Source of the DNA: Paragonimus westermani
Taxonomy: Eukaryota; Platyhelminthes; Trematoda; Plagiorchiida; Troglotrematidae
Direction of reading: 5' to 3'
Length of the DNA stretch: 64,000 bases
Assembly (NCBI GenBank): GCA_008508345.1
Contig: QNGE01000964.1
Location: 1 to 64,000 of the forward strand
Position 1 is the stretch's first letter; each line of letters starts with the position of its first letter. The notes under the pieces are model-generated. The model was not told the DNA's origin. It ran no database searches and saw nothing but the letters and a program-made list of their open reading frames with translations. The translations under genes were made by a program, and so were the position numbers. This document shows positions 50,632-61,700 of this stretch, in pieces.

Positions 50632-50781
50632 GGACATAATACGTGGTGTGATTGTATGCGTGTCCATACCCTGTCTATCTCTAATTGTCTCTCATATATA
50701 ACTTGCATGTTTTACGTTTGCGACTGAGAAGAGTAAACGAAATGTTAACATATCGCAACATATGCCTTCTTTCTGCGCTGA
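50478..50781 (+). repeat. Right arm (3' end) of PLE-1
   Basis: Contains the last codons of the PLE-1 frame, the stop, the 3' untranslated region and the plus-strand hammerhead-like fold at 50718-50758. It is the source copy of the inverted arm at 48518-48821. Confidence 0.92.
50718..50758 (+). ncRNA. Hammerhead-ribozyme-like fold in PLE-1 3' region
   Basis: Hand folding gives stem I TTGCGA (50718-50723) with TCGCAA (50753-50758), and core CTGAGAA (50724-50730). A minimal stem II follows, G..C closing AGTAAA (50731-50738). Next come GAAA (50739-50742), stem III TGTT/AACA with no loop (50743-50750), then T and A, the UH cleavage position (50751-50752). Only one core base departs from CTGANGA (G8 is A). 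Known: hammerhead motifs with minimal stem III occur in Penelope-like elements and may act as dimers. A mirrored copy lies at 48541-48581 (-). The G8 change would be expected to weaken catalysis. Confidence 0.6.
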
Positions 50782-50793
50782 CGAATACAATGA

Positions 50794-51200
50794 CTGCGAT
50801 ACCATGTACACAGGAGGAGTAAGCAAGCAGTTGAAAACATATGTTCCTGAACACAAGAGACAGTTCTCTTCAAAAGACGCATACTAACTCTAAGATTCGG
50901 TCATCGCAGTACATGCACTGTCAGAGGATAACACCGTATGTTTTGATCAGGCTCGAGTGATTCATAAAGGTCTATCTTCTCATGCGGAGCGGTGGTGCGC
51001 TGAGGTCCACACCATTCAGCACTTAAAATGCATGCGTCAACTGCAACGACAGGGAACCCTTGTTTGTAGTGCGGCGTGGGTTAATACCACTAGACAGACG
51101 CTGCTTATCGACATCAATCTGACGCCCAACCAGTGAGCAACGGATTCGGCCGATCCACTAAGACGCGACGAAAGGTGACGTAACCACAGCAGATCCCATG
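50794..51200. other. Spacer between PLE-1 and PLE-4
   Basis: About 400 bases of flanking DNA between the right target duplication of PLE-1 and the first recognisable base of PLE-4. I see no gene in it. Confidence 0.4.
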
Positions 51201-51213
51201 TGATTATGACACC

Positions 51214-51246
51214 CTTGAGGAAGGCCATCCGAGTTGGTTGGAACGT
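51214..51246 (+). ncRNA. Hammerhead-like motif in PLE-4
   Basis: Reads CTTGAGGA, a possible five-pair stem (GGCCA with TTGGTT including wobble pairs), then GGAACG. It aligns with the motif in PLE-3 (CTGAGGA...GAAACG), so the two core strings are each one base away from consensus here. It is likely a decayed copy. Confidence 0.35.
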
Positions 51247-51472
51247 TGAGTAGTACAACCCATTCGTAACGTTGTTTCCACTCAACACCATTAATAACAT
51301 TAAGTAAGTATTACTATGTTGGGAGAAGTCACTTTCTTTTTCCAAGAAATCGCTTTGATTGGTGACAAAATTGGGTAATTCTATTTTAGGAGCTTGAACG
51401 CCTGCCATTTTCGAAATTCGAGTTCGGCGCTCGCTTCTGGTTGGTCCGTGTGGTGGCTTAGCTCCAAGACCA

Positions 51473-51480
51473 TATAAATA
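51473..51480 (+). promoter_or_regulatory. TATA-like box in PLE-4 pseudo-LTR
   Basis: CCATATAAATACAGC lies about 255 bases before the first ATG of the PLE-4 frame, in the element's leader. The position fits an internal pol II promoter of a Penelope-like element, but AT-rich octamers are common by chance and no start site is known. Confidence 0.3.
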
Positions 51481-51839
51481 CAGCTACTATACACCGCTAT
51501 TTTCCTTCCGAGCTGAGCAGTAAACAAAGATCGTTTCAAGGTCGTATCTTTTCTCACTTGTTAGCGAGATTCTAAGTTGTAGCAATTGGACCCGGATACA
51601 TGCGCTTTGGTTTCCGTGACATACTGCGATATCTTTACGTTCTCTTCATAACCGTGGTGCTGCAAGTGGTCTTTGCATTCGCTCTTGTTTTTTTCCATCA
51701 AGGGTAGTAACACATTAGTAATAATGTTAACAAGATGCTCAAATTGTTTGACTTCGCTAATACTATATTTGGCGCGGATATTTTAGAGTCAATAACCCAA
51801 CGAATAAGGACTCGCTAATGAATACGACACCGACACATC

Positions 51840-54800
51840 AGAAAGCGTTTCCAACCGGCAATGTGGATAGTTCCAATGCCCCCCTAATCGAGTAGGTGAC
51901 ATCTACCAACTCTGCCCTTGTGAGAACATGCATGACGTCTCAGAAATCGCAATCACCCACAACAGTCGCATAATGCGCGTGTTGTGTACAAGATGATGAT
52001 CAACAGGGTGCAAAGAAGTGCATATGAGACACCATGGTTCCACTAGAGAAGCTAGTGGTTGGCAGAAACAGACCAGGTGCGCAATCGTAACCGCAAACTT
52101 CCTGCCGAAAAGCCACGGATAATGGCAGTATATACTAGATGGTAAGAGTTAACAAACACAACCGCTTTTTGTCAGCTGGTGACTCACTCTGCAAAAATTG
52201 AGGTAGAGAAGGAACTGATTAATCAATTTACGGAAAGCAAACCTAACACCAAAGGAAGGTAGCATTCATACCATAGGCTTTTCAACCGAGGACAGGTATA
52301 TCAATTCATCGCTTAGGCTAGTTGGAAGATGCATTGACGAGCATCTACAAATTAGAACACCAAAGTTTCAGTCAGCGCATACACGCATATCACAATTGCG
52401 TGTCATGTGCTTGCGTTGGAAGGGCCCAGAAGTAGGGCAAAGTAAATCTTTGAAGGGGTTTCTGTTCGGAAGCCATAGCAGGAATGATGCAGGTAGCGGA
52501 TATGAATTTCGGTTTTGGTATTCATAAGAAACGAGAAAACAACGCACGAAATAACCTCTCAATGGAATTTTGTTTTATGGAAGTCAACCAAATGGACTCT
52601 TGAAGCCATTAAGCGAAGTAGCGCTTGTGACAGCAAAGCTGTGTAGTGCCAGCTGCAATTCGGATAAACAAAACTGCAAAATTATAGTTACAACAGACGA
52701 ATGCCAAATGAAAGGTGGTGAGGAAATCCGACAGACATTATATTATTATTATTATGATTATTATTATTGTATTATGTTACGTCGCTAAACTGCTCCGCTT
52801 CGAATCGCAACACTATCTTCAGACGATCTTTCATTGATACGATTTAAGTGAGAAAAAGCAGTACAACGCTGTGTTGTACTGACCAAAAGGGCGATATGGC
52901 AGAAAACGGGTAAGGGAATGCCAGCCTGCTGAAGACTCAACAGGATTTCTCGACTTGGACGTTAGATTTAGTTACCAGGTAGACACGAGAAAGAACACTA
53001 AATACCAGTAGAGAAAAACTGACAGTTATGTTAATTACATGCACGTCTGAGTATTTGGTTTGAATACACATGGTGTAGTTTCCTGACAGGCTTTCTCCTT
53101 CGGCAGTTCAGAAAAACTACTGAAATCGAACTTGTGAACACTCTTTGCCAACACTACGGCTCACTGGCACAAAGTGCGAGGTAGACAGCTGATGACCTAG
53201 CGTGGACAGATGAAATCGTTCACCACGGGGTTGGTCATTGTAGATCGGGCTAGTACCATTGCGACTCACAGAATCGGTGGCTTGAGAAGTTAGGTGAAAT
53301 GGCGGATAACCGAGCTCAGTGGCGTGAATGTTGTCGTTGTTTGTCCGAGTTGTCTGTGAAGTGAGTGTATTTAATGAAGTGGGGGCAGTGAAAGCCGTAA
53401 GGAAGCTGTCTTACTGATGATGCCTTACTTTCACATGCTGTTTGGGCACCTTGATTCTGAATTTTTGAAAATAGGCGCAGCTATGTTTTAGTGGTTAGGC
53501 CGCTCCCCGTCCTCCTCTTTCCCCTCACTCTTCCTATACAGGGTTCGTTTTTCTCTTCATGGTTGTATGGCAGTTAGGCATAAATGTGATCCATCGATTT
53601 ACTGCTGTCTATGAGGATGATGATAATTTGACGAGCATACATCAATCCTGTTGATGGTAAGCAGCGTGGTAACCTTTCTGATGTAAAGGAAAGAATTTAG
53701 GCTAAAAGATATAGGGTTGGAATCAGGGACGGGAACAGCATCGGCCTTGTCTTCTGAATTACGAAGTCTGTGTACTAGATTCCGGCAAACGCTGGCAATG
53801 AAAGTAACGTCTTAGCCTATGCGCTTCATAAAGTGAAACAGCGCAACCATCACAGCCACCCAACACCTTGCAATCGAGGTAATAATACTTGGAATATTTC
53901 AACTGGAAGCTTCAGCCGCAGAAGATGACCGAGCAACTCCGTCTGATTTAGCCAACAAACCTACAAGTGAAAAATTAGGCATCAAAGTTTTAAGCTGATT
54001 GACCAGGTGCTTGCCAAACGTAATTAGTGTACGCAGTGAGGGAGAACTCACAGAATCCAACGTACGGGCTACATGACTGATATTACCGTAATGATGACCA
54101 GGAGCAGTGTTTGCAACAGTAACTAACTTGAAAGTTTTTGGCGATTCGGAAGCAACATTTTTCGGTTGAGACCCCCTCAATCGAACGTTTAATCATCCCA
54201 GAGATGAATGGCTAGAATAGAAGTGGAACAGAAAAGAAACTGATATACGGAAATCAGAAATCACTGGGTAAAATTCTGAAGCCGAAATCAATTCGAAAAA
54301 ATGCAGGAGATTCGACGGTTACACGATGAGTTGAGGGTTATCACTACCGACTTTGTGAGTCGTGAAGAAATAGCAAATAAGGTAGAGAAATCGGAATGTT
54401 TGTAATGAATTACGTGTGGAACCAACAGAACTGAGTATAACAGTGTACATTGAAGGTCATAATTGAACCAGTGACATCAAACAAGCGAGAGAAAGACTAT
54501 GACTTTGAAAACATTCTCCACGGGGAAGTGAATATACATACAGTTCCTTCCAGTTTCGTCACCAGACGCACACAGCCACACACAGAACAATTTGCGATTA
54601 ATTAACGATTACGGGTTAGCCAGTCGGTTGGGTGTCACGAGCATCACTAGCCAACAAACTACCATTATCACCAAAAGACAGCAATAAGCCAATAGTTCGC
54701 GCTGATGCTTAACTATCCTAAGACAAATGCATCCGAATTTGGTATGCCAATTGAGAGAATCACGGTACACATAAAGCAATCCGATCATGTCGAAACCATT

Positions 54801-56095
54801 GATGGGTGCAGAGCGAAGTTTATCGCTACCGGAACCGTTGGAGTATAATGATTCTGTTACATGTTTGCTAAATGCTCGGGTAAATTGTGCATAAGCGTCA
54901 AGCTATGTATCCAATAACTCTTTAATTCGGAAGAAATTTGTGATGAGATCGTTGATCAGTGAGACCGATCACATCAGACAGTCAATCACTGCACAGATGA
55001 TGTCACGAATCACATTAGCCAGCAGAATGTCAAACTGAAAAGATCGCCCAGTCGGTCAGAACCAACAGGTATAAGGCGTTCCAGCTGTTCATATGTATGT
55101 GAACATGAGAAGAATGAAGGGGATTGTGCAAAATAAAGAATGACAAAAAAGACACTACACCGATTCATACATAAGTTCACAAAACCAGCGCTCAGGACTT
55201 CCACTTTTTTCTATATCAGAGGGCGTCTACAAGCAAACTAGTTCATTATCCACTGGACCTCAGCCAGGAAGCCGGTAACGTCCTACTGAAACAAGCTCCA
55301 GTGTCAATGTCTTCATGAACCGAACCTGAATCATACACTGGCCACCAGATTTCCACCTTAACATACCACTCGCAAACAAGGCCCGGTGTAGCAGCCGGTC
55401 GGTTGGTATTCGTAAGATGTGTGGTTCTCATAAAACACCAGACCCGCGAGCTTACTAACACAAGAACACAATCAGTAATCGATGAGACTGTCGTGTGTAG
55501 ATGCGTACATTCACCATCCAACTAGGGGGCGTACGTCACGCTCCAGCAGACGAACGGATACCAAGTTCCTGAACTCGAAATCGTTCGGTGATAACAACGC
55601 TGACTGCCAATCAAACGATGCCGATAAACATTAGTGGGAACAGTCTGCAGCAGTAATGGACGCCGATCAGCCGGCTCACATCTGATGTTGAATGGGAATA
55701 CTCCTGCTCACACTTCGCTACGCTTGCACATGTTCAGTGGCTGAGCATCTGCTCACCAATGGTGAATGGGACAAGTTGGTGTTGGTGATACTTCTCAATG
55801 TCAAATGATTATGTGGCTATTCGATAAAATCCGTAAACTCATACAACAAACGGTTCACTCGGTTCAGTAGAGCACTGTCAAACTGAGCATACTGACGACA
55901 AACGTGGCGATCAATTAGAACGTGGAACGCGGGGTGACCAGTGCGGCACTGCCACAGGTAAAGCTCCAGGGTAAACGATTGAAAAACGATGCGGACACTC
56001 AGATTGTACGGTGATGTTGATTCGGTCCACGTTTGGGCCGCTAGCTAATCAAGATCCTATCGTCGACGGCTTGACCTAAGTACCAGAAAGTAAAG
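51840..56095. other. No recognisable gene; one microsatellite
   Basis: No known domain was found. A minus-strand frame at 53899-54180 (93 codons, ending SSSAAEASS then TGA) has smooth codon use and could be a terminal exon, but I recognise no family and find no partner exon. A trinucleotide microsatellite lies at 52738-52775. Confidence 0.4.
52738..52775 (+). repeat. TTA/ATT trinucleotide microsatellite
   Basis: A run of TTA/ATT triplets with a TGA interruption and a TATTATG end. It is an ordinary simple-sequence repeat. Confidence 0.9.
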
Positions 56096-56111
56096 AACGT
56101 TTGTTATCAAC

Positions 56112-56667
56112 ATTTTACATTCAAGATAGTAAAGCTCTGAGTGTGCACATGTGTTTTTATTGTCTCACAAAGAAAATGCGTATCTTACGAAGGCGAGAAC
56201 AAGCTGACTGCGTTGTTACTTTATGTCCAACTATGTATGTTATTCGGGAAGTTTACCAGTCAGCAGAATTGTGTGCAAATCGAGTGACCGAAGAGGTGGA
56301 TAGTATTCAGCAAACGGTACTTAAGTGATTGAAGAAAGTGCCAGCACGCAAGAGTACAGCAAACCGAATGTTAGACCCTTACTTGTTTCTGCGTCATATT
56401 CGAACCGGTCAACAAATGTTGCATAACCTTGATTATCTGCCTGTTAATGAGTGTACATTCATTCTGCGCCAGCTGAACGTTGGGAACTACAGTGACCGTT
56501 TTTACGTTTACGAGTACAACACAAGAGCTCAAGATATTTATAACCTTTGGAACAGAAGTTGTGTAACAAGGAAACAGTCATTTCGCTGTAACGAGCAAAT
56601 CAGGCAACTTGTCAAATGTTTGGATCATTTTGTGTCTGCCACACAAGACTACTTTCATCTGACGTAG
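56112..56667 (+). CDS. Possible two-exon gene fragment, unknown product
   Basis: Two adjacent frames of good coding appearance lie end to end. The first (about 56112-56307) begins after a plausible acceptor (TTACATTCAAGATAG at about 56127 or nearby) and runs to SIQQT. The second (about 56344-56667) reads RMLDPYLFLRHIRTGQQMLH and ends FHLT before a TAG. Between them lies GTACTT...CGCAAG, 36 bases, with GT-AG ends; removing it keeps the frame and eliminates the TGA. The intron size fits the rhodanese gene, but its acceptor lacks a pyrimidine tract. No family is recognised. The alternative is a chance open region or a decayed gene. Confidence 0.3.
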
Positions 56668-56669
56668 AC

Positions 56670-58220
56670 CTTAGAAAAATCTGTGCACCTGAATAGACGC
56701 AGCGATAATTATGATGGTTCATCGTTGTACGCAGTAACTTAACATGTTCCAGTTACATTTCCCCAACTGCCAATGAAGGGTCGATAATAAATTCCAAACA
56801 GAATGGGTGTATGATTGTCTTACATTCTACCATGCCAGATAGACTAGGACTGCTGTTATTAGCCTCATGATTCCTGTGGTTTACGTATCAGCAGTCCTTC
56901 GTGAACAAGGCTCACTTAACAGAAAGTGACTGAACAATGTTTATTCGGCAAATGTTCGGAATGATGATCACACTTGAGACCCGTTCAGCTTTTGCCCATC
57001 TACGGTCGACCACATCAAGACAAACAGGCTGGGGAGACGGTAGCAACATGAGTTGTTGAGTCGTGGTTCGCTTCGTACCTTTTGTTAAAGCGAATGTAAA
57101 TTTGCGCGGAAATCATTCGTTTCCGCAGCATAACGGTGTTTGTTACAAAGTGGAAATTTCGGGAAAAAATCAAAAAAACATTCCCATCTAAAAACAGTGT
57201 TGCGGGACACGAAGGTTTTCATAGGAGCAACACATCTTGGAATTATTAATATTTCTGGAACAGAAATGAACCCAAACATCTCCGAGAGGAAACAGTGCGA
57301 CAGTCTTTTCGAACCAAGCCCAGCATGTGTACGAACTGACAGCAAGATTGAACATTAGAGCGTATGAGGCCATTGGTTAGCAGTCTACATAAATCTCACT
57401 GGTCAGATAAAATATGACCTCCACTTGACACTGGACTAGGTGGACTTTGTGCAGGCCTCTGCGGACACATTTACTGCAGACCTAAGGTGGTGGAATTCAC
57501 ACCAAACTAACGACCACCAAGTAATTGTTGAGAGATGTGAGCGATGGCCTTCAATGGTGACCAGGTGCAACCACGAGCAGGGTGTTCACAACTGCATTAG
57601 CTGAACCACAGAGCGAATCATGCTTTCGGGAAAAGTGATGTTTCCTTATCTCCATGATAAAGTGGGGGTAAACCAAAAAAGTGAAATCGGCATTAGTCAC
57701 TGTCGGACTTTGTGGGTGCTAGAGAATAAGGAGGAAACTGAGCGTGTGTAATCACACTATTGCATGGTGTAAGGCTAAGAAGTTTGCCACATTGAGTCCA
57801 AATCAGCTGCTGATATTGAAATTGATTACCTCGAAAAGTGACCTCAATCACTGCTTGGCAGATGTTTCACAACGAAAACAAACTGCGAACAACAGGTGTA
57901 CGATAGTCTACCACCTTCACTGTTAATCATAAGCATAAGTTTAACTAGATGGTCTGGTCGGATTCTGGTATTGAAAGCTCCTGCACCAACAAGAAACAGC
58001 GACGTTGAAGAAAAGCTCCATAAATTCCCCGAAGGCATTTCTTCTTGAATAGACAGCTCGGTAGATTCCTACTGTCTGTTAGCGGAGCCGTGCAATCGAC
58101 GGTCGGCAACATTACAGCTAGGTTGTCTCGAGCACACTAGCAGAGGGAACATGCATGTTGACAATTAGTAACCACGTAAAAATGTTTGCTTACATGTATA
58201 TTAAAAAAAGGCACCACGCA
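56670..58220. other. No recognisable gene
   Basis: This should hold the intron after the last recognised UTP4-like exon, or its missing last exon, but no match to the expected C-terminal motif was found on the minus strand. Confidence 0.35.
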
Positions 58221-58221
58221 C

Positions 58222-58706
58222 CTTGTTTCGAATCAATAACAACAGATAACAATCTGAAGCAAGTAGCCACCGATTTGGGCCCACGTAGGAAACGGAGTGG
58301 AACACACCAAGGATAGTTCGGATCTCGTGTTCCATTTTCGACCAGAGCTTGGACAGCCACATATTCAACTTAGCATCTAAACGAGCCGCTGGCGCAACCT
58401 TTTCACCATATGCAGTGTCATTTCTTTCTGGGATAATAACCAATTGCCACTCACTCAACTGACTGTTTGTGTAGAGGATAGACACATTGAGTGATTTGTT
58501 GGGTAAACCGGAAAAGGTTCCACATACAGGCAATGGGGGCAGACCGGAAGCAGAGGGAAGGCAGGGACACGTGAAAAGCGATTGTCCAGTTTGGCTGGAC
58601 CAAATTCGAAATCTGCCATCTGAGCAACAAAGTCCGATTAAGAAGCCAATGTGTTTCGTTATTTTTGAAATCGACAAATGATGACAGTGGAAACTGATCC
58701 CAGCGT
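58222..58706 (-). other. UTP4: Exon C of the UTP4-like gene
   Basis: This exon of 485 bases starts after acceptor TTAATAG with two bases that complete a codon, then gives 161 codons ending at K before the donor GTGCGT. All three boundaries agree with the phase of exon A, and the frame has no stop between them. This is the main reason to believe the exon pair. Confidence 0.6.
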
Positions 58707-61700
58707 CTATTAAGGTGAAAAGAAGAATATGCATGCATAGTTATGTAACAGTAAACCTTTGAAAAGTCACCGGCCTGAATGTCATAAAATAACAAAGCAC
58801 TCTTAAAAGAGAACAGTTTCATAACACAAACCTTATTCTCGTAAAAATTCCCAGCGTAGTCATGATTAAACAATGTGTAGCGAACAAGCTCGTTTTCAGT
58901 GATTCATCATCAGGCTAAATACATCACATTTATATCACACATTTCACGGGAGAATCGTTAGGGGAGTAAACGGGTGGACGTGTGGTTAATGAGGTCAATC
59001 AGTTCAATGTCACACTGCAATCAAGTACCCACTTGAACAATGGGTCTTGACAGGCTAACCGGGTGGGGGGTTGGCCAGGGCAAATCCAGAGCCTGAACAA
59101 AACGTTTTTGGGCGCACAGGGGTGGGTTATACATTCGGATCCCAATAGCCTCTGCTGTAGACAGAATCCTACTCCTCACCGCTCTCGACCGGATGGCCTT
59201 AACTCGGTAGATTGGACGAAATGCGTCCTTTACGTTGACAGCGTGATTTGAATCCACCAGGTGTGATAGTATGGCGCTGCAGACAGACTTTGTTATACCA
59301 CTGTTGAGCCAAGCTGGATGATGTTCCCGGATCCGTTCCGATAAGCGTCTAGTCGTGCGGCCAACATAACTGGTCCCACAGGAACAAGTAAATGAATATA
59401 CACAAAACGAGGCTGCAGAAATAGGCACTTTATCTTTTAGGCGTGGGCACAAAACCGGATTGGACGTGAAGTGGACTCGTAATTTAGCGGCGTAGAATAT
59501 TCGGTTAACTGCGCTTGTGAGCCTACGTGTAATAGTTTCGGCTAACGTATCGCCTTTGAATGGTAATCCGATATGCACAGCTTTCTTTTCTACAGAGTAC
59601 AGCTGGTGTTTTACCCCCTGCTGTTGCATGACCCTATCTATGAACCTTTCCGGGTATCCATTCTGTATGAATATTGTGCGTATGAATGCTAATTCTTGCG
59701 TAATCGTGTCCTCCGTGCAAATCCTTAGGGCTCTTCCCGTCAAAGATTTGCCCTGGCCAACCCCCCACCCGGTTAGCCTGTCAAGACCCATTGTTCAAGT
59801 GGGTACTTGATTGCAGTGTGACATTGAACTGATTGACCTCATTAACCACACGTCCACCCGTTTACTCCCCTAACGATTCTCCCGTGAAATGTGTGATATA
59901 AATGTGGTGTATTTAGCCTGATGATGAATCACTGAAAACGAGCTTGTTCGCTACACATTGTTTTTCATGACAAACCTTATTTCTAAAAAAATGTGCATAA
60001 CACATTAACATATTTGTTCATGTCCCGGATGGATTTGTCACTTCCAGCCAAAACCACGTTAGAAAGGAAATGTACGTTGCGACTGGTTGGCTCCCAGTCG
60101 TAATTCGAGACTGTGTACCAACACGCGAACACTTGCTTATTGTTACTTTCACTACGCACGAAAGAGGACACGGATAAAACGATGATTGAAGAAAATTCTT
60201 CGAGCACCGATTGTTTGAACAGACTACGTTTCATGGATGTGTAGGAACACCAGGAGTACCTAGGCCTATATATGTCCATCGTTAGTGAACGGCCGACGAC
60301 GCTATAAGTGGTGAGCGTCGATCAACGTCACCAGAACGTTTGGGCAGAAGTAAAATGAAGAATTTCTGCCAAAACTACAAACTGCGACTGGCCATCAACC
60401 CAAAGCTCCAAAAGCCTCGTATGTTGCCCACCCAAGCCTGCAAAAGAAATGAAACCAATGATCTAATTTCGCACAAAAGAATCTGGCGGTGACTCCCTAA
60501 ATTCCAGGAAACTGGTTGTGTAGACAATCAAACTCTGATGAGTTCGACTAAACTCATCAGCAAAAGTTTTCATTAATGCAATTGGCTAACAAATAAACTT
60601 AGTAACATCGACAATGAAAGCGACACAACTGTAATGTTTTCTTCGGTTGGCTGAGTAAAACACCAAAGTTGTCGTGTGGTGTAGAGTCTGGGGCGAAATT
60701 TGGTTAGGTCTCATCGATCACGTACAGAGGGTGAGGAGCGAACAGATAAGCTGTTTGAAACGTACGGGCATAGCACCGGAACATGTCACGCGATTGAAAA
60801 GTTAAAATGTCAATGGGCGAAAAAACGGGATGTGTCACGCACGCCCCTGCAGCACAGTAATGATCGCTTAATAGACATTCATGAATATCTTGCCAGAAAT
60901 CGTCCAAAAGTTTATCTGCTTAAATACAACTTTCTGTATGTAATACACGAGCTCGAGCGTACACTTCACATAACCACTTTGGTAGCTATCAAGTGTATCC
61001 GCAAAAATAACAGAGCTCGAGCTTCACGGTTAATATCATAGGTATCACAAAGTATGGTCAGTAACCGAGTGAATAGCAGCAGCTTCAACGTTTGGCGGTG
61101 GATAACCATCACGCCAAATGGAAAACTGGAGTAGTGAGATGGTCAAGTTGGAAAAAAAGATTCCAAATTGTAGCCAACTATGTGAAACTATCCAAGGGGG
61201 AGAACATCACCGATATGTTTGGCATGACAATTATTGTCACACAATACACTAGACAGCACGTGGGTCGGATTCAGTTAGACTTCCCCCAACCTGGGGTGGG
61301 GCAGAAAATGTAGTCTGAACCACCACAACAATTTACTTGGTAGTCAGCCCTTAAATGAGACAATGGCCGTCAAAAATGCAAAGAACAGGCGTCTGTAAAA
61401 AAAACAGTCCGCGGAAGCCTAGTGTTAACGACATGGTCGCGAGTTCAAGTCCAGCTGTTGGGACTACATCTGGCTGACAGTCTTCAGCCCACAAACGACC
61501 TAGTATGTCACATGGCAGAAAATATCGTCCGATGTAAAAAAGCCGTAAACTGTAAAACTGATGTGAAAAAGTTTGTTTGCTGTTAATTGCGGTCTGGATG
61601 AATACTAAACACGTTGGATGATGAAGGACATTAAACAAAGTGCACATCGTGATACCGTGGCGACCACATATTTGAATCTGGACGAACAGATCTGCGCCAA

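Larger units (their letters stand above)
48479..50793 (+). mobile_element. Penelope-like element 1 (PLE-1), near-intact 5'-truncated copy
   Basis: Layout from left to right: target duplication CGAATATAATGA (48479-48490), a 27-base tail (48491-48517), an inverted arm (48518-48821), the coding body, the second arm (50478-50781), and target duplication CGAATACAATGA (50782-50793, one mismatch). The arms are 304 bp, nearly identical reverse complements, and include the last ~50 codons of the element's own frame plus its 3' untranslated region. Known of the family: PLEs are often 5'-truncated, carry direct or inverted pseudo-LTRs and have a short tail at one end. The high arm identity and good target duplications point to a fairly recent insertion. 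Confidence 0.9.
51205..51834 (+). mobile_element. PLE-4: pseudo-LTR and first codons of a Penelope-like element
   Basis: Starts with a CTTGAGGA...GGAACG motif (51214-51246) followed by sequence alignable with the pseudo-LTR of PLE-3 (51225-51300 against 38370-38445). A TATAAATA sits at 51473-51480. An ATG at 51735 opens a frame MLKLFDFANTIFGADILESI, the same N-terminal signature as PLE-3, and ends at a stop about 30 codons on. Everything after that is missing. It represents the 5' end of an element, whereas PLE-1 and PLE-2 keep only 3' ends. I take 51205-51734 as the pseudo-LTR/leader. Confidence 0.65.
58826..59981 (-). mobile_element. Penelope-like element 2 (PLE-2), short 3' copy in a UTP4-like intron
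   Basis: A 12-bp target duplication ACAAACCTTATT lies at 58826-58837 and 59970-59981. Arms of 219 bp (58868-59086 and 59745-59963) are almost perfect reverse complements; I find one mismatch in the parts compared. Between the left duplication and left arm is a tail of about 30 bases. The unique body is only about 658 bp. The layout repeats that of PLE-1, though the sequence is a different family. The insertion lies wholly inside the intron between the two UTP4-like exons. Confidence 0.88.

Noticed and set aside
58201..58873. Nup133 as the identity of the propeller exons
   Set aside because: Some local resemblance exists, but the order of segments disagrees once exons are read in genomic order, whereas UTP4 order and spacing agree.
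59983..60279. Minus-strand 98-codon frame as a further exon of the UTP4-like gene
   Set aside because: Exons A and C join directly in the same phase and match the family without it. Inserting it would disrupt the order of the propeller strands.
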